A program made the position numbers and the translations under genes. The notes below the pieces were generated by a model. The model saw only the letters and a list, made by a program, of their open reading frames with translations, ran no database searches and was not told the DNA's origin. This document shows, piece by piece, positions 40,944-49,130 of a stretch of DNA of 64,000 nt (the stretch's first letter is position 1; each line of letters begins with the position of its first letter). Source of the DNA: Paenibacillus amylolyticus (lineage in GTDB: Bacteria; Bacillota; Bacilli; Paenibacillales; Paenibacillaceae). Where the stretch lies: contig NZ_CP121451.1 of NCBI RefSeq assembly GCF_029689945.1, positions 3,906,001-3,970,000 of the forward strand, written 5' to 3'.

Positions 40944-42050
40944 TTACATCCCATCGTCAGTACGACGTTCGATGGCTTCGGACATCGTTTTGTCCGTAAG
41001 GTGAGCATAGATCTCGGTCGTTTCCGTAGAAGCATGTCCAAGCTGCTCTTTCGTTTTGTAAATATCATTTTGCAGATAATAGTCGGTTGCGAATGAATGT
41101 CGTAATTTGTGAACGGTCAAGTATGGTTTGCCAAAACATTTGGCGTACTTCATGATCATGGCTTGAATCGCTCTTTTGGTCATTCGGCTTCCTTCTGAAT
41201 CTCCGTTACGCAAAGCAATGAACAGACCCTTCTCCCGTTTGGGTGTACGGTAACGTGATTGCCGCAAGTTCATATAGGTTGCGAGTTCATCCTTGGCCTG
41301 TTCCCTGAAATAAACGGGTGTTTTGTACGTCTCATCATTATTACCTTTGCGATAAACATACAGGAGTTTGTTGTTAAGATCGAGGTCATCGACGTTCAGG
41401 TTCACAACTTCCGAGACCCGTAAACCTGAATTGAGAATCAGGCTGGCAATGCAAGCGTCCCTCTCTTTGTTGAGCTCATGGGAATATAGCGCTTGCTTGT
41501 TCTTCTGCATATCAACAGCGTAACCTTCCAGAATATATCCGATAAATTCAAGCAGCTCCTCTTCCTCGAGAATTTTACCTTTGAGTTTGGCAGCGGTGTC
41601 CTTGGGCTTATGAGTACGTTTGATTTCGATTTTGGCCATAATGTTCCGCTTCAACAATGGATAGAAGTCTTCATCTTCCGCAATCTGGCTCAGGTAATGA
41701 AACAGGGAGCGAAGGGAAGAGAGTTTGCGAGAGACGGTAATTCTGGAGTTGGTTCCTTCCCGTTTGGTTGTGAGAAATAAACGATAGGCGGTAACCGAAT
41801 CCATGCGAAGGACTTCCAGTTCATTCAACGTTACATCTTTATTAGAGCTTGCCTCGGACAGCCCTTCTGCTCGCAGCCAACCGAAGAAAGCTTCGTAATC
41901 TCTCAGATATTCAAGCAGGGTAGAGGGGGATAGGTCAGGCAGCTTGTAGTCCATGAATTGCTGAACGAACCAAGGCATGGAAGGTAGTTTGTCATCCAGC
42001 TTGCGTCGATCAATCTCTTTTTGCACGTTGGTCAAGTTCGAAACCTCCAT
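40944..42050 (-). CDS. xerS: XerS-like tyrosine recombinase
   Basis: This is a 368-residue tyrosine site-specific recombinase. The N-terminal SAM-like core-binding domain runs to about residue 150. The catalytic domain shows the full set: R in NSGLRVSEV, K in [17 protein letters not shown] (H and R), LGHAST (H) and the nucleophile in TEIYAHL. Length and the N terminus (NVQKEIDRRKLDDKLPSMPWFV) resemble XerS of streptococci, which resolves chromosome dimers alone at difSL, but Paenibacillus genomes also carry XerC/XerD-type pairs. I see no convincing difSL next to the gene. GGAGG lies near its ATG. The role, dimer resolution or mobile element excision, is open. Confidence 0.8.
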   Translation of the reverse strand: MEVSNLTNVQKEIDRRKLDDKLPSMPWFVQQFMDYKLPDLSPSTLLEYLRDYEAFFGWLRAEGLSEASSNKDVTLNELEVLRMDSVTAYRLFLTTKREGTNSRITVSRKLSSLRSLFHYLSQIAEDEDFYPLLKRNIMAKIEIKRTHKPKDTAAKLKGKILEEEELLEFIGYILEGYAVDMQKNKQALYSHELNKERDACIASLILNSGLRVSEVVNLNVDDLDLNNKLLYVYRKGNNDETYKTPVYFREQAKDELATYMNLRQSRYRTPKREKGLFIALRNGDSEGSRMTKRAIQAMIMKYAKCFGKPYLTVHKLRHSFATDYYLQNDIYKTKEQLGHASTETTEIYAHLTDKTMSEAIERRTDDGM

Positions 42051-42227
42051 GTGAAAAACATATAAAATTGATATTCAATCTAATCGTATTCTATGCTCTA
42101 GTGTACCATAATTTACATGCTCACAGCTTGTTCACTAATGTAGCAGGATGTAGGGGATGCTTCCTTGCCCTTCGGCGCGTAAACCTTTAAAGTATTCAGT
42201 ATACAGAGAGCAGAGGAGGTGAACCGG

Positions 42228-42714
42228 ATGAATATGAAAATAGAGCTGGTTCCCCGGGAACGCAGTCAGGTGATTCGGCATTTAATGCAATTTTATTTAT
42301 ATGATTTTACCAAATATCTCAATATTGATGTGGACAGCAACGGTATTTTTCCGGAATATCCGGGTCTGGAGGCATTCTGGACAGAAGAAGACCGCAAGTT
42401 TCCTTTTTTGATTACAAGTGATGGGGCACCGGCAGGGTTTGCTCTGGTGGAGAAATTGGAGCCTGGAAGTAAGGATAACGACTACTATTTGACTGAGTTT
42501 TTGTGATGCAAAAGTATCGGCGCAGTGGCGTAGGCACTCGGGCAGCATATGAGCTGTTCAAACGTTTTCCAGGAAGGTGGAAAGTGACCCAGGTTCGCAA
42601 CAATGTCATTGCGCAGGCGTTCTGGCGAAAAATTATAGGGGATTATACGGGAGGACGTTTTCGAGAGAGTTCCATCCGGAACTGGGCAATCCAAGCCAGT
42701 ATTTTGTAACCTGA
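42228..42714 (+). CDS. GNAT acetyltransferase, two frameshifts
   Basis: This is a GNAT-fold N-acetyltransferase. The first part (MNMKIELVPRERSQVIRHLMQFYLYDFT, PFLITSDGAPAGFALVE) is followed after the break by the acetyl-CoA loop YRRSGVGTRAAYELF. The frame breaks at the T run 42498-42502 (intended LTEFFVMQKYRRSGVG) and near 42676-42679 (intended SSIPELGNPSQYFVT); one base at each gives 162 residues ending at 42714. ATG 42228 is 7 nt after GAGGAGGT. The substrate is unknown. Confidence 0.82.
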
Positions 42715-42758
42715 TCCCATTCGGGATTTAACTTACATATGAAGTATTTGCATTATTG

Positions 42759-42991
42759 CTATATAAGTTGAACTGATCATTTACACGATAACGGAGAGGA
42801 CAGAAAAAACCTGAAAAAGCGAAGCGGTCGCCTAAAAGCTTTCTGAAAGAAAGCTGCACCGGAAGCATACGCTATCCCCGGATTATCCCCTTCGGGAAAG
42901 GGAATCAAAAAAATCTGGGGATAACAGCGATTGGAAGGTTATTCTGTCATCGTAGTGTCAGTGTAAATAATCTTTTGTTTAACTTATATAG
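42759..42991 (+). repeat. Structured intergenic repeat, copy 1
   Basis: This element of about 200 nt (core 42775-42972) is closed by GATCATTTACAC and GTGTAAATAATC, with an extra flanking stem CTATATAAGTT/AACTTATATAG. Inside are GACAGAA..AACC pairing with GGTT..TTCTGTC, the hairpin AGCTTTC/GAAAGCT, AGC-ATAC-GCT, a stem TATCCCCGGATT/AATCTGGGGATA and an inner CCCTT/AAGGG hairpin. A second copy at 58190-58408 has the same order of stems. The G-U pair in the TATCCCC stem works only in + strand RNA. It lies 26 nt before the SDR start. I do not recognise the family; there is no protein-coding potential. Confidence 0.8.
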
Positions 42992-43016
42992 AATATCTAA
43001 TGAAGGAGTGAGTGAC

Positions 43017-43790
43017 ATGAATGTACCCACATTTCATCTCGATGGACAGACAGCATTGGTGACAGGTGCAGGGAGAGGGATCGGAAAAGCAATTGCGATC
43101 GGACTTGCCCATTCAGGGAGTGACGTTGTACTTGTATCCCGAACAATGAAAGAAATTGAGGAGACAGCCGGATACATATATGAACAGACAGGGCGTAAAG
43201 CGCTCGCTCTAACTGCGGATGTGACATCAAAAGAACAAATGGAAGAGACGTTTCAAGAGGCGATCTCGGAGATGGGTAGTCTGGACATTCTGGTGAATAA
43301 TGCAGGTATGAACATTCGGACACCAGCACTTGAAGTAACGGACGAGCAGTGGGAGACCATCATGCAGACGAACTTAAAATCCGCTTTTTTCGCTTCGCAA
43401 CTGGCGGGTCAGCATATGAAGGAGCGTAAGGGTGGGAAGATTATCAACATCTCTTCGGTAGGCGGCCATACGGCTCTTCGAACAGGAGTAGTATATGGCG
43501 CGACCAAAGCTGCATTAATTCATATGACCAAAGTTCTCGCACTGGAATGGGGGAAATATGGAATCCGTGTGAATTCAGTAGGACCATGGTATTTCCGAAC
43601 TCCTTTGACCGAAAAACTGCTGGATGATCCCCAGTATTTGCAGGAAATTGTAAGTCGTACACCGCTACAGCGTGTGGGAGAATTGGAGGAAGTGGTAGGA
43701 CCGGTCGTATTCCTGGCATCGGATGCAGCGGGATACATCACAGGTCAGACGTTATTGGTTGACGGTGGCATGTCCATCTACGGATTCTAG
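43017..43790 (+). CDS. Short-chain dehydrogenase/reductase
   Basis: This is a classical SDR of 257 residues using NAD(P). The cofactor motif is TGAGRGIGKA near residue 16, NNAG near 92, and the active-site Ser/Tyr/Lys set is SSVGG...YGATK near 140-160. The sequence style resembles gluconate 5-dehydrogenase and 3-oxoacyl-reductase-like enzymes; the substrate is not defined. The start is ATG 43017 after AAGGAG. Structured repeat copy 1 occupies its upstream region, and an aldo-keto reductase gene follows after 126 nt. Confidence 0.85.
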   Translation: MNVPTFHLDGQTALVTGAGRGIGKAIAIGLAHSGSDVVLVSRTMKEIEETAGYIYEQTGRKALALTADVTSKEQMEETFQEAISEMGSLDILVNNAGMNIRTPALEVTDEQWETIMQTNLKSAFFASQLAGQHMKERKGGKIINISSVGGHTALRTGVVYGATKAALIHMTKVLALEWGKYGIRVNSVGPWYFRTPLTEKLLDDPQYLQEIVSRTPLQRVGELEEVVGPVVFLASDAAGYITGQTLLVDGGMSIYGF

Positions 43791-43916
43791 ATAAGTTCTT
43801 TCGTAAGAGTCTGAAAAAGTGGGTGGCATAACCAACACATGGGTAATAACATAAGGGAAGTTATCTATATTTCTATTTATCTGTACCCAATTCACTGAAC
43901 TTGGAGGAAGATAACG

Positions 43917-44807
43917 ATGGAAACGCGTAATTACGGAAACACGGGTATGCAAGTAAGCACACTTGGATTCGGTGGGTCGGAGATTCGAGATTCATCCAGA
44001 GGCGATGTGGAACAATTGCTGAATAGTGCTTTGGATGCGGGATTAAACGTGATAGATACGGCTGAATGTTATGGTGACAGCGAGGAGTTAATCGGTGAGG
44101 TGTTGTCACATCGGCGCGATGATTACTATCTGTTCACCAAATGTGGACATGCTGCCGGGATTGATGGGCCGGATTGGGATGCCAAAGTACTGGAGCAGAC
44201 GATTGATCGTAGTCTGAAGCGGTTGAAAACGGACTATGTGGATGTTATCCATCTGCATAGCTGTTCTGAGGAAGTACTTCGACAAGGAGCAGTAATCGAA
44301 GTACTACAGCGTGCCAAGGAAGCAGGGAAGACCAGGTTTATCGGATATAGTGGGGATACAACAGATGCGCTCTATGCGATTAAGACCGGAGCATTTGATA
44401 GTCTGGAGACTTCATTAAATATAGCAGATCAGGAAGCGATTGAACTTACGTTGCCTGAGGCGAGAAAGAGAAATATGGGAGTGATCGCCAAAAGGCCAAT
44501 AGCTAATGTGGCCTGGACATTTGAAACGCTCTCCGAAGAAGCATATCCATATGCATATTGGAAGCGTTTAAGTGAGCTTCAATATGGTTTTCTGGGCGAA
44601 GATGCCCAGGCAGCGGTAGAAACAGCACTGCGTTTTACACTAAGTACCGAAGGTGTAGATACAGCTATTGTTGGGACCGCCAAGCCCAATCGCTGGCAGC
44701 AAAATGCTGACCTTGTGGCCAAAGGGCCGTTACCACAGAAGCTGTATGACGAGATTAGAGCACGATGGAAAGAAATTGCCGGATCAGATTGGACGGGCCG
44801 TACTTAA
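43917..44807 (+). CDS. Aldo/keto reductase
   Basis: This is an NADPH-dependent TIM-barrel reductase of 296 residues. The catalytic tetrad is visible: D in NVIDTAE, Y in CYGDSE, K in LFTKCGH and H in VIHLHSC. The C-terminal cofactor region has TAIVGTAKPNRW. It starts ATG 43917 with TTGGAGGAAG upstream and ends just before a strong terminator. The two adjacent oxidoreductases (SDR and AKR) may act on related carbonyl substrates, which is inference. Confidence 0.87.
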   Translation: METRNYGNTGMQVSTLGFGGSEIRDSSRGDVEQLLNSALDAGLNVIDTAECYGDSEELIGEVLSHRRDDYYLFTKCGHAAGIDGPDWDAKVLEQTIDRSLKRLKTDYVDVIHLHSCSEEVLRQGAVIEVLQRAKEAGKTRFIGYSGDTTDALYAIKTGAFDSLETSLNIADQEAIELTLPEARKRNMGVIAKRPIANVAWTFETLSEEAYPYAYWKRLSELQYGFLGEDAQAAVETALRFTLSTEGVDTAIVGTAKPNRWQQNADLVAKGPLPQKLYDEIRARWKEIAGSDWTGRT

Positions 44808-44831
44808 AATTAAAGCACTGAATTATTAACG

Positions 44832-44856
44832 AAGCCGCCGTTATGGCGGCTTTTTT
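44832..44856 (+). terminator. Terminator after aldo/keto reductase gene
   Basis: AAGCCGCC at 44832-44839 pairs with GGCGGCTT at 44845-44852, followed by a T run. Confidence 0.9.
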
Positions 44857-45448
44857 GTGATTAATATTAAATATTTTCATCATATGAAAAATTCATAATA
44901 GTATTCAGAGTGTGGGCTACGAAAAAAATTAGGAAATAATGCCTATACATCAGCTTAGGCCGAAAATCGGGAAAAGGGATGAATGAGGAAAACTCCCAGA
45001 ATGAAACCTTCCGTTTTCACGGACGACCAAATCTTGAAAAAACGAAGAAGCTAATGAGATTGCACGAAAATAGGAAGTCTGATTTCGATATGAAAGTATT
45101 GATAAATTTTTTATACTATTTCAACATATGAAAAATTCACAATAGAAAGATTATTCTTCTCACCTTAGTTACCATACCCCATTTAGATACATCGACGTAT
45201 CAACACGTTTAAAAGGAAAACCACTTCAACAGTTTAAAGTCAACAACTTTTTTTAAATTTTACATGGAATTGAATATATTTCATTATGAGAAGGACGAAC
45301 AACGTACAACTTAAATTCTATCCTAAAGATCGAGTTTATTATACATATTATATATTATGTAAACTTAAAAACAGTTCTTTTATTAATACAGACATAAAAC
45401 CTCCATGACCTGTAAATCGTAAGGGGATAAGGCAGAAGGAGGAGCTTC
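44857..45448 (+). promoter_or_regulatory. Long AT-rich region before amino-acid permease
   Basis: About 590 nt contain no credible gene. Three similar dyads occur: TTTTCAT-CAT-ATGAAAA (44874-44890), TTTCG-ATA-TGAAA (45083-45095) and TTTCA-ACATA-TGAAA (45119-45133). The first and third lie in a 21-nt direct repeat (44881-44901 and 45125-45145, 20 of 21 bases identical). A half-dif-like site is at 45338-45365. The middle part (44940-45080) is G+A rich and unassigned. Confidence 0.5.
45338..45365 (+). other. dif-like half site
   Basis: The 17 bases TATATATTATGTAAACT at 45349-45365 equal the central spacer plus XerD arm of the Bacillus subtilis dif site as I remember it. The other arm (ATTATACATAT) does not match ACTTCCTAGAA well. 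It may be a divergent or recombined site, or a chance match in AT-rich DNA. Confidence 0.3.
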
Positions 45449-46791
45449 ATGAAAAGTCAGGTACACACGAAGAAGGACGACGAAAAACTAAGTTGGGTCA
45501 GTCTGTCTTTGTTTGGGGCGGGTTGCACGCTTGGAACAGGATTTTTTCTGGGAACCAGTCTCGCGATTCATTGGGCCGGCATTTTTGTACTTGTATTGTT
45601 GGTGCTCGCTGCAGCAGGTACCTACTTTGTATTTGGTGCGCTGGCGCAGATGACGGCAGATGATCCGAAGGAAGGGGCATTTCGAACCTATGCAGGCGAA
45701 GCATTTGGACCTTGGGCCGGCTTCGGTAGTGGGTGGATGTACTGGTTTTCTGAAATGCTTATCATGGGTAGCTCTTTGACAGCACTCGGGCTCTTTTCTC
45801 AATTCTGGTTTCCCAAGTTTCCGCTATGGGCATTTGTCGCGGTATATGCGGCTATCGGTCTGTTCATTGCTGCACTGGGAGCGAAAGGATTAACCAAAAC
45901 AGAAAATATTCTTGCGGTAATCAAACTTGCTGCAACGGTTGCATTTATAGCGATAGGGGGAGCAGCTTGTCTGGGTTGGTTACCTGTAAAAGTGACACCA
46001 GAACAATTGAAGAATGAATGGTTTCCGCATGGGGGTAAGGGAGTATGGACCGGTTTCATCTATGCATTCTTTGCTTTTGCCGGAATTGAGGTGATGGGTT
46101 TGATGGCAGCTAACCTGAAAGAACCGAAAGATGCCGTGAAATCAGGTCGCGTAATGTTATTATCGGTGAGTACACTCTATGTCATTGCGATAGCATTGAT
46201 CCTGTTCCTCGTGCCATCCGCTCAGTTGACTCCAGATGAAAGTCCGCTGGTCAAAGCCATGTCAACCATCGGATTAACCGTGGTGGTTCACATTCTCAAC
46301 GGAATTCTGATCATTGCCGGATTCTCAACGATGGTGGCTTCACTCTATGCGATTACCTCCATGTTGGTAAAACTCGCAGAAGATGGAGATGCGCCGAAGC
46401 TATTTACGAAAACCTGGGGAAGAAGGATATGCCGCTTCAGGCATTGTGTTGCACAGCGGCGGGATTAATACTGTCCACGTTGATGGCATTATGGATGCCC
46501 AAAAACCTGTTCGAATATGTGACGACAGCAGGTAGCCTGGTCTTGATGTATACATGGCTGCTTATCTGCATCACATATATTAAAAAAATGAAGCCTGTGA
46601 AGTGGAATCGCATCAAAGTATGGATTGCGATGGTACTCATTGTGGCCGCTGTGGCCGGAACAGCGATGGAAAAAGCCAGCAGAACGGGTCTGCTGGCAAG
46701 TATAGGACTTGTCGTAATTCTAGGGATCATCACGTACATTGTTCACAAAGTACGTGGCTCCAAATCGCAGCAGTCTTCACCATCCAGATGA
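45449..46791 (+). CDS. Amino-acid permease (APC superfamily, YcgH-like), frameshifted
   Basis: This is an amino-acid transporter of about 12 hydrophobic segments (LSLFGAGCTLGTGFFLGTSL, FAFAGIEVMGLMAANLKEP, then VHILNGILIIAGFSTMVASL). The frame breaks at 46420-46421; one more A gives FTKTWGKKDMPLQALCCTAAG and 447 residues. AAGGAGGAG precedes ATG 45449. Downstream on the other strand are YcgG-like, LysE-type and DUF1989 genes; in B. subtilis the equivalents lie together as ycgF-ycgG-ycgH-ycgI, so a shared amino-acid or nitrogen role is likely. The substrate is unknown. Confidence 0.85.
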
Positions 46792-46847
46792 CAAGCCAGT
46801 TCAAGTTTACCCAAGTTAAACAAAATATGAATGGATTGACGTAAAGA

Positions 46848-47609
46848 TTATTTGGTCAACTTGCCTATGGCTTGCTTCATCCGCATGAAGGGACATTTGG
46901 AAGGTGTCTGCTCATCATCGGGCAGGAAATACTGTTTCCATTCCAGATTATCCTGTTGACCATACCACATTAGCGAAGGGTGAGCTGGAACAGCATCATA
47001 CGCAGCGAGACGTTTGCGGATCAAGGTTTTCATTTTACGGCCAAGAGGCGTATTGTCGTTAATGGATTCGAATACCCATCGTGGTTGAAAAGCAAACATG
47101 AGGTAAGGAAAATGTCGGCTGGCTCGGAGTTCATGTGCAGGAGTCGCACAGAAACAAAAGTAAGGCTCTCCACCAAAGCAAAACTCCCATGATGAATCGT
47201 GAGGATCGGTTGAAATATGTTCCGGCCAAGACTCGGTATCGTGTGAACTTACCCGATTAAGCATTTGCCAAAATAACGTCTGATATTGCTCTACCGTTGT
47301 ATGATCTTTCAGATCGCTTGGCGTCTCACAGATGACCACCATTGAAGCGTATTGACCGGTGTCTCTGGAGACAGGACCATATTGTCTGAGCAGGTCAGCC
47401 ATATCCACAGCAGCCTGTTCAGAACGGGGATCACTTGTAAAGCCGTACCTCAAATGTCCTGACAGAAACCCCATTCGCCCTGGTACACACGGATACGTAT
47501 TATGTTCATCGGCGATCATCTTGGCAAATTGCGAATAAGCGTCCTGCTGCCAAGATGGAAGACGCTCGTATACACTATTTATTTCGTCGGCACTATACAG
47601 CTCAGCCAT
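46848..47609 (-). CDS. YqcI/YcgG family protein
   Basis: This is a soluble 253-residue protein of the YqcI/YcgG family, of unknown biochemical function. The family blocks PCVPGRMGFLSGHLRYGF, FGGEPYFCFCATPAHELRASRHFPYLMFAFQPRWVFE and MWYGQQDNLEWKQYFLPDD are visible; the many conserved Cys, His and Trp residues may bind metal. I prefer the ATG at 47609 (MAELYSADEINSVYERLP), 10 nt after GGAG, over 47630. It is convergent with the permease gene and 82 nt upstream in reading order from nothing else on its strand except the LysE gene. Confidence 0.8.
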   Translation of the reverse strand: MAELYSADEINSVYERLPSWQQDAYSQFAKMIADEHNTYPCVPGRMGFLSGHLRYGFTSDPRSEQAAVDMADLLRQYGPVSRDTGQYASMVVICETPSDLKDHTTVEQYQTLFWQMLNRVSSHDTESWPEHISTDPHDSSWEFCFGGEPYFCFCATPAHELRASRHFPYLMFAFQPRWVFESINDNTPLGRKMKTLIRKRLAAYDAVPAHPSLMWYGQQDNLEWKQYFLPDDEQTPSKCPFMRMKQAIGKLTK

Positions 47610-47691
47610 TGATACCCAACTCCATTCCACATGATACCGTTACAGTATTAATGTGGAGGAAGTTGGGTGACTGTCCTGCCTGATTTTATTG

Positions 47692-48317
47692 TCAGAAAAA
47701 AATGGAACGCACAGCTTCGTACCCAAAATACAAACCAAATCCAATTAGGCAGATTCCTGAAATAACCGATATCCAGCGTAAGACATTTTCGTTGCTATGC
47801 TTGTGGAAGCGACTGGCCATTCCAGCCATAATGACATCCCACACCAGGATGCCAATGAATATGCCTGAACTATAGAACAACAAATGAGCAGTATCCGTAT
47901 GTTTCACAGTTGTCGCAAGAATGGAGCCATAGATCCCAAGCCAAAACAAAATATTCAGTGGATTGGACAGGGCCATCAAAAAGCCCGATATAAACGATTT
48001 TCGAACAGTCGCCTCCGCAGTAGATGTGCCTTGAATACCTTGTCTCAGCTTCGAGAGTGTTTCCACTCCCGTGTAAATCAGAATAAAACTGCCAAAGGAC
48101 CAGAGAAAGAGCGCATGAACGGCGTGTCCAGAAAATGAGCAACCCCAAAATAAATCAGCAGCATATACACCAAATCCGCAAACATGGCGCCGAGTCCCAA
48201 AATCCAGGCATGCATGAATCCATGTCGGGCTCCACGGTCGAGTTGGGCGGCGTTAATCGGACCGATTGGAGCGGACAATGATATTCCCAGAATAATATAA
48301 CTGAACAGTACAGACAT
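47692..48317 (-). CDS. LysE/RhtB-family amino-acid exporter, frameshifted
   Basis: This is a membrane exporter of about 208 residues with six hydrophobic segments. It opens with the family motif ISLSAPIGPINAAQLDRGARHG near residue 14, and NPLNILFWLGIYGS is the second conserved block. The frame breaks at 48106-48108 on the + strand; one base restores MRSFLWSFGSFILIYTGVETL. ATG 48317 is 11 nt after AAGGAG; in-frame GTG codons upstream overlap the site. It corresponds to YcgF in the ycgFGHI group, which suggests balancing export against the neighbouring permease. Confidence 0.85.
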
Positions 48318-48458
48318 AAACACGTTCACTCCTTAACGGGTTCGATGAATTGTACCAGTCGTCACATAAATGGGTACAAGTCATCGTATTCCCGCAAGGA
48401 GTGAATTAGAACAAGCTACTTATATCATGTTGGCTCAATCAAGCTTCGGTGAATTGTG

Positions 48459-49067
48459 TTAAAATTCAACATCCAATTGAATGGGGGTGCAGTTGTAACC
48501 GTTACATGAGCTTTCTTCACAAGGGCAAGCGGAGAGCCCAATCGTGAGGTCCATTAATGCCTCCATCTCGATATAATCACCTGCACGGGAGTCAGGAGCG
48601 ACAACATCAATCTTACCTTTACTATCTACGACGGACTTCATAAACAGGTTAAAGGGATAGTGTTGATCCGGCGGTAAGATCGCGAAGGGTTCAAGTGCAG
48701 TGTTCAGATTGTGATAACAACTGGCGTGATCTTTTTTATCGTATAACACTTCATACATCTCTGGACGGCAAGCGGAGTTGAAGAAATCATGTACCCCAAC
48801 GGTATCACGTACAATCTTGAGTAATGGTTGGTATTGATTGGAATACACAAACTGTCCCGGTTTAATACGGTAAGTACGCAATACGTCCATGGTCACACCA
48901 GGGTCCAAGCGATGGTTAGCATTTGCAGCATCGTATGCGACAAAATCGATAACTTGCTGTCCTTCAAGATCCGTTATACGCAGTAAAGAACCCTTGCTTA
49001 CGTTTAGCGCATATCCCGTTTTGGCAGGGATACGATAAGACTGTTTATGGCGCTGATTGGTATTCAT
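48459..49067 (-). CDS. DUF1989 protein (urea carboxylase-associated, YcgI-like)
   Basis: This is a 202-residue protein of the DUF1989/urea-carboxylase-associated family. Recognisable blocks are GQQVIDFVAYDAANANHRLDPGVT, VGVHDFFNSACRPEMYE, PFNLFMKSVVDSKGKIDV and the Cys-rich end SACPCEESSCNGYNCTPIQLDV, which may hold metal. The ATG at 49067 follows GGAGG by 11 nt. In several bacteria these proteins accompany guanidine or urea carboxylase genes; here they accompany amino-acid transporters and an amidase 63 nt away, so amide or nitrogen release is a plausible theme. Confidence 0.8.
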   Translation of the reverse strand: MNTNQRHKQSYRIPAKTGYALNVSKGSLLRITDLEGQQVIDFVAYDAANANHRLDPGVTMDVLRTYRIKPGQFVYSNQYQPLLKIVRDTVGVHDFFNSACRPEMYEVLYDKKDHASCYHNLNTALEPFAILPPDQHYPFNLFMKSVVDSKGKIDVVAPDSRAGDYIEMEALMDLTIGLSACPCEESSCNGYNCTPIQLDVEF

Positions 49068-49130
49068 CGGTCACAATTCCTCCGCTACTTTTTACTTTCA
49101 GTATGCGGAGCAGAGGAAGCTTTCATGCTC

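Noticed and set aside
42051..42210. difSL-type site beside the xerS-like gene
   Set aside because: No paired arms resembling the streptococcal site were found in the adjacent DNA.
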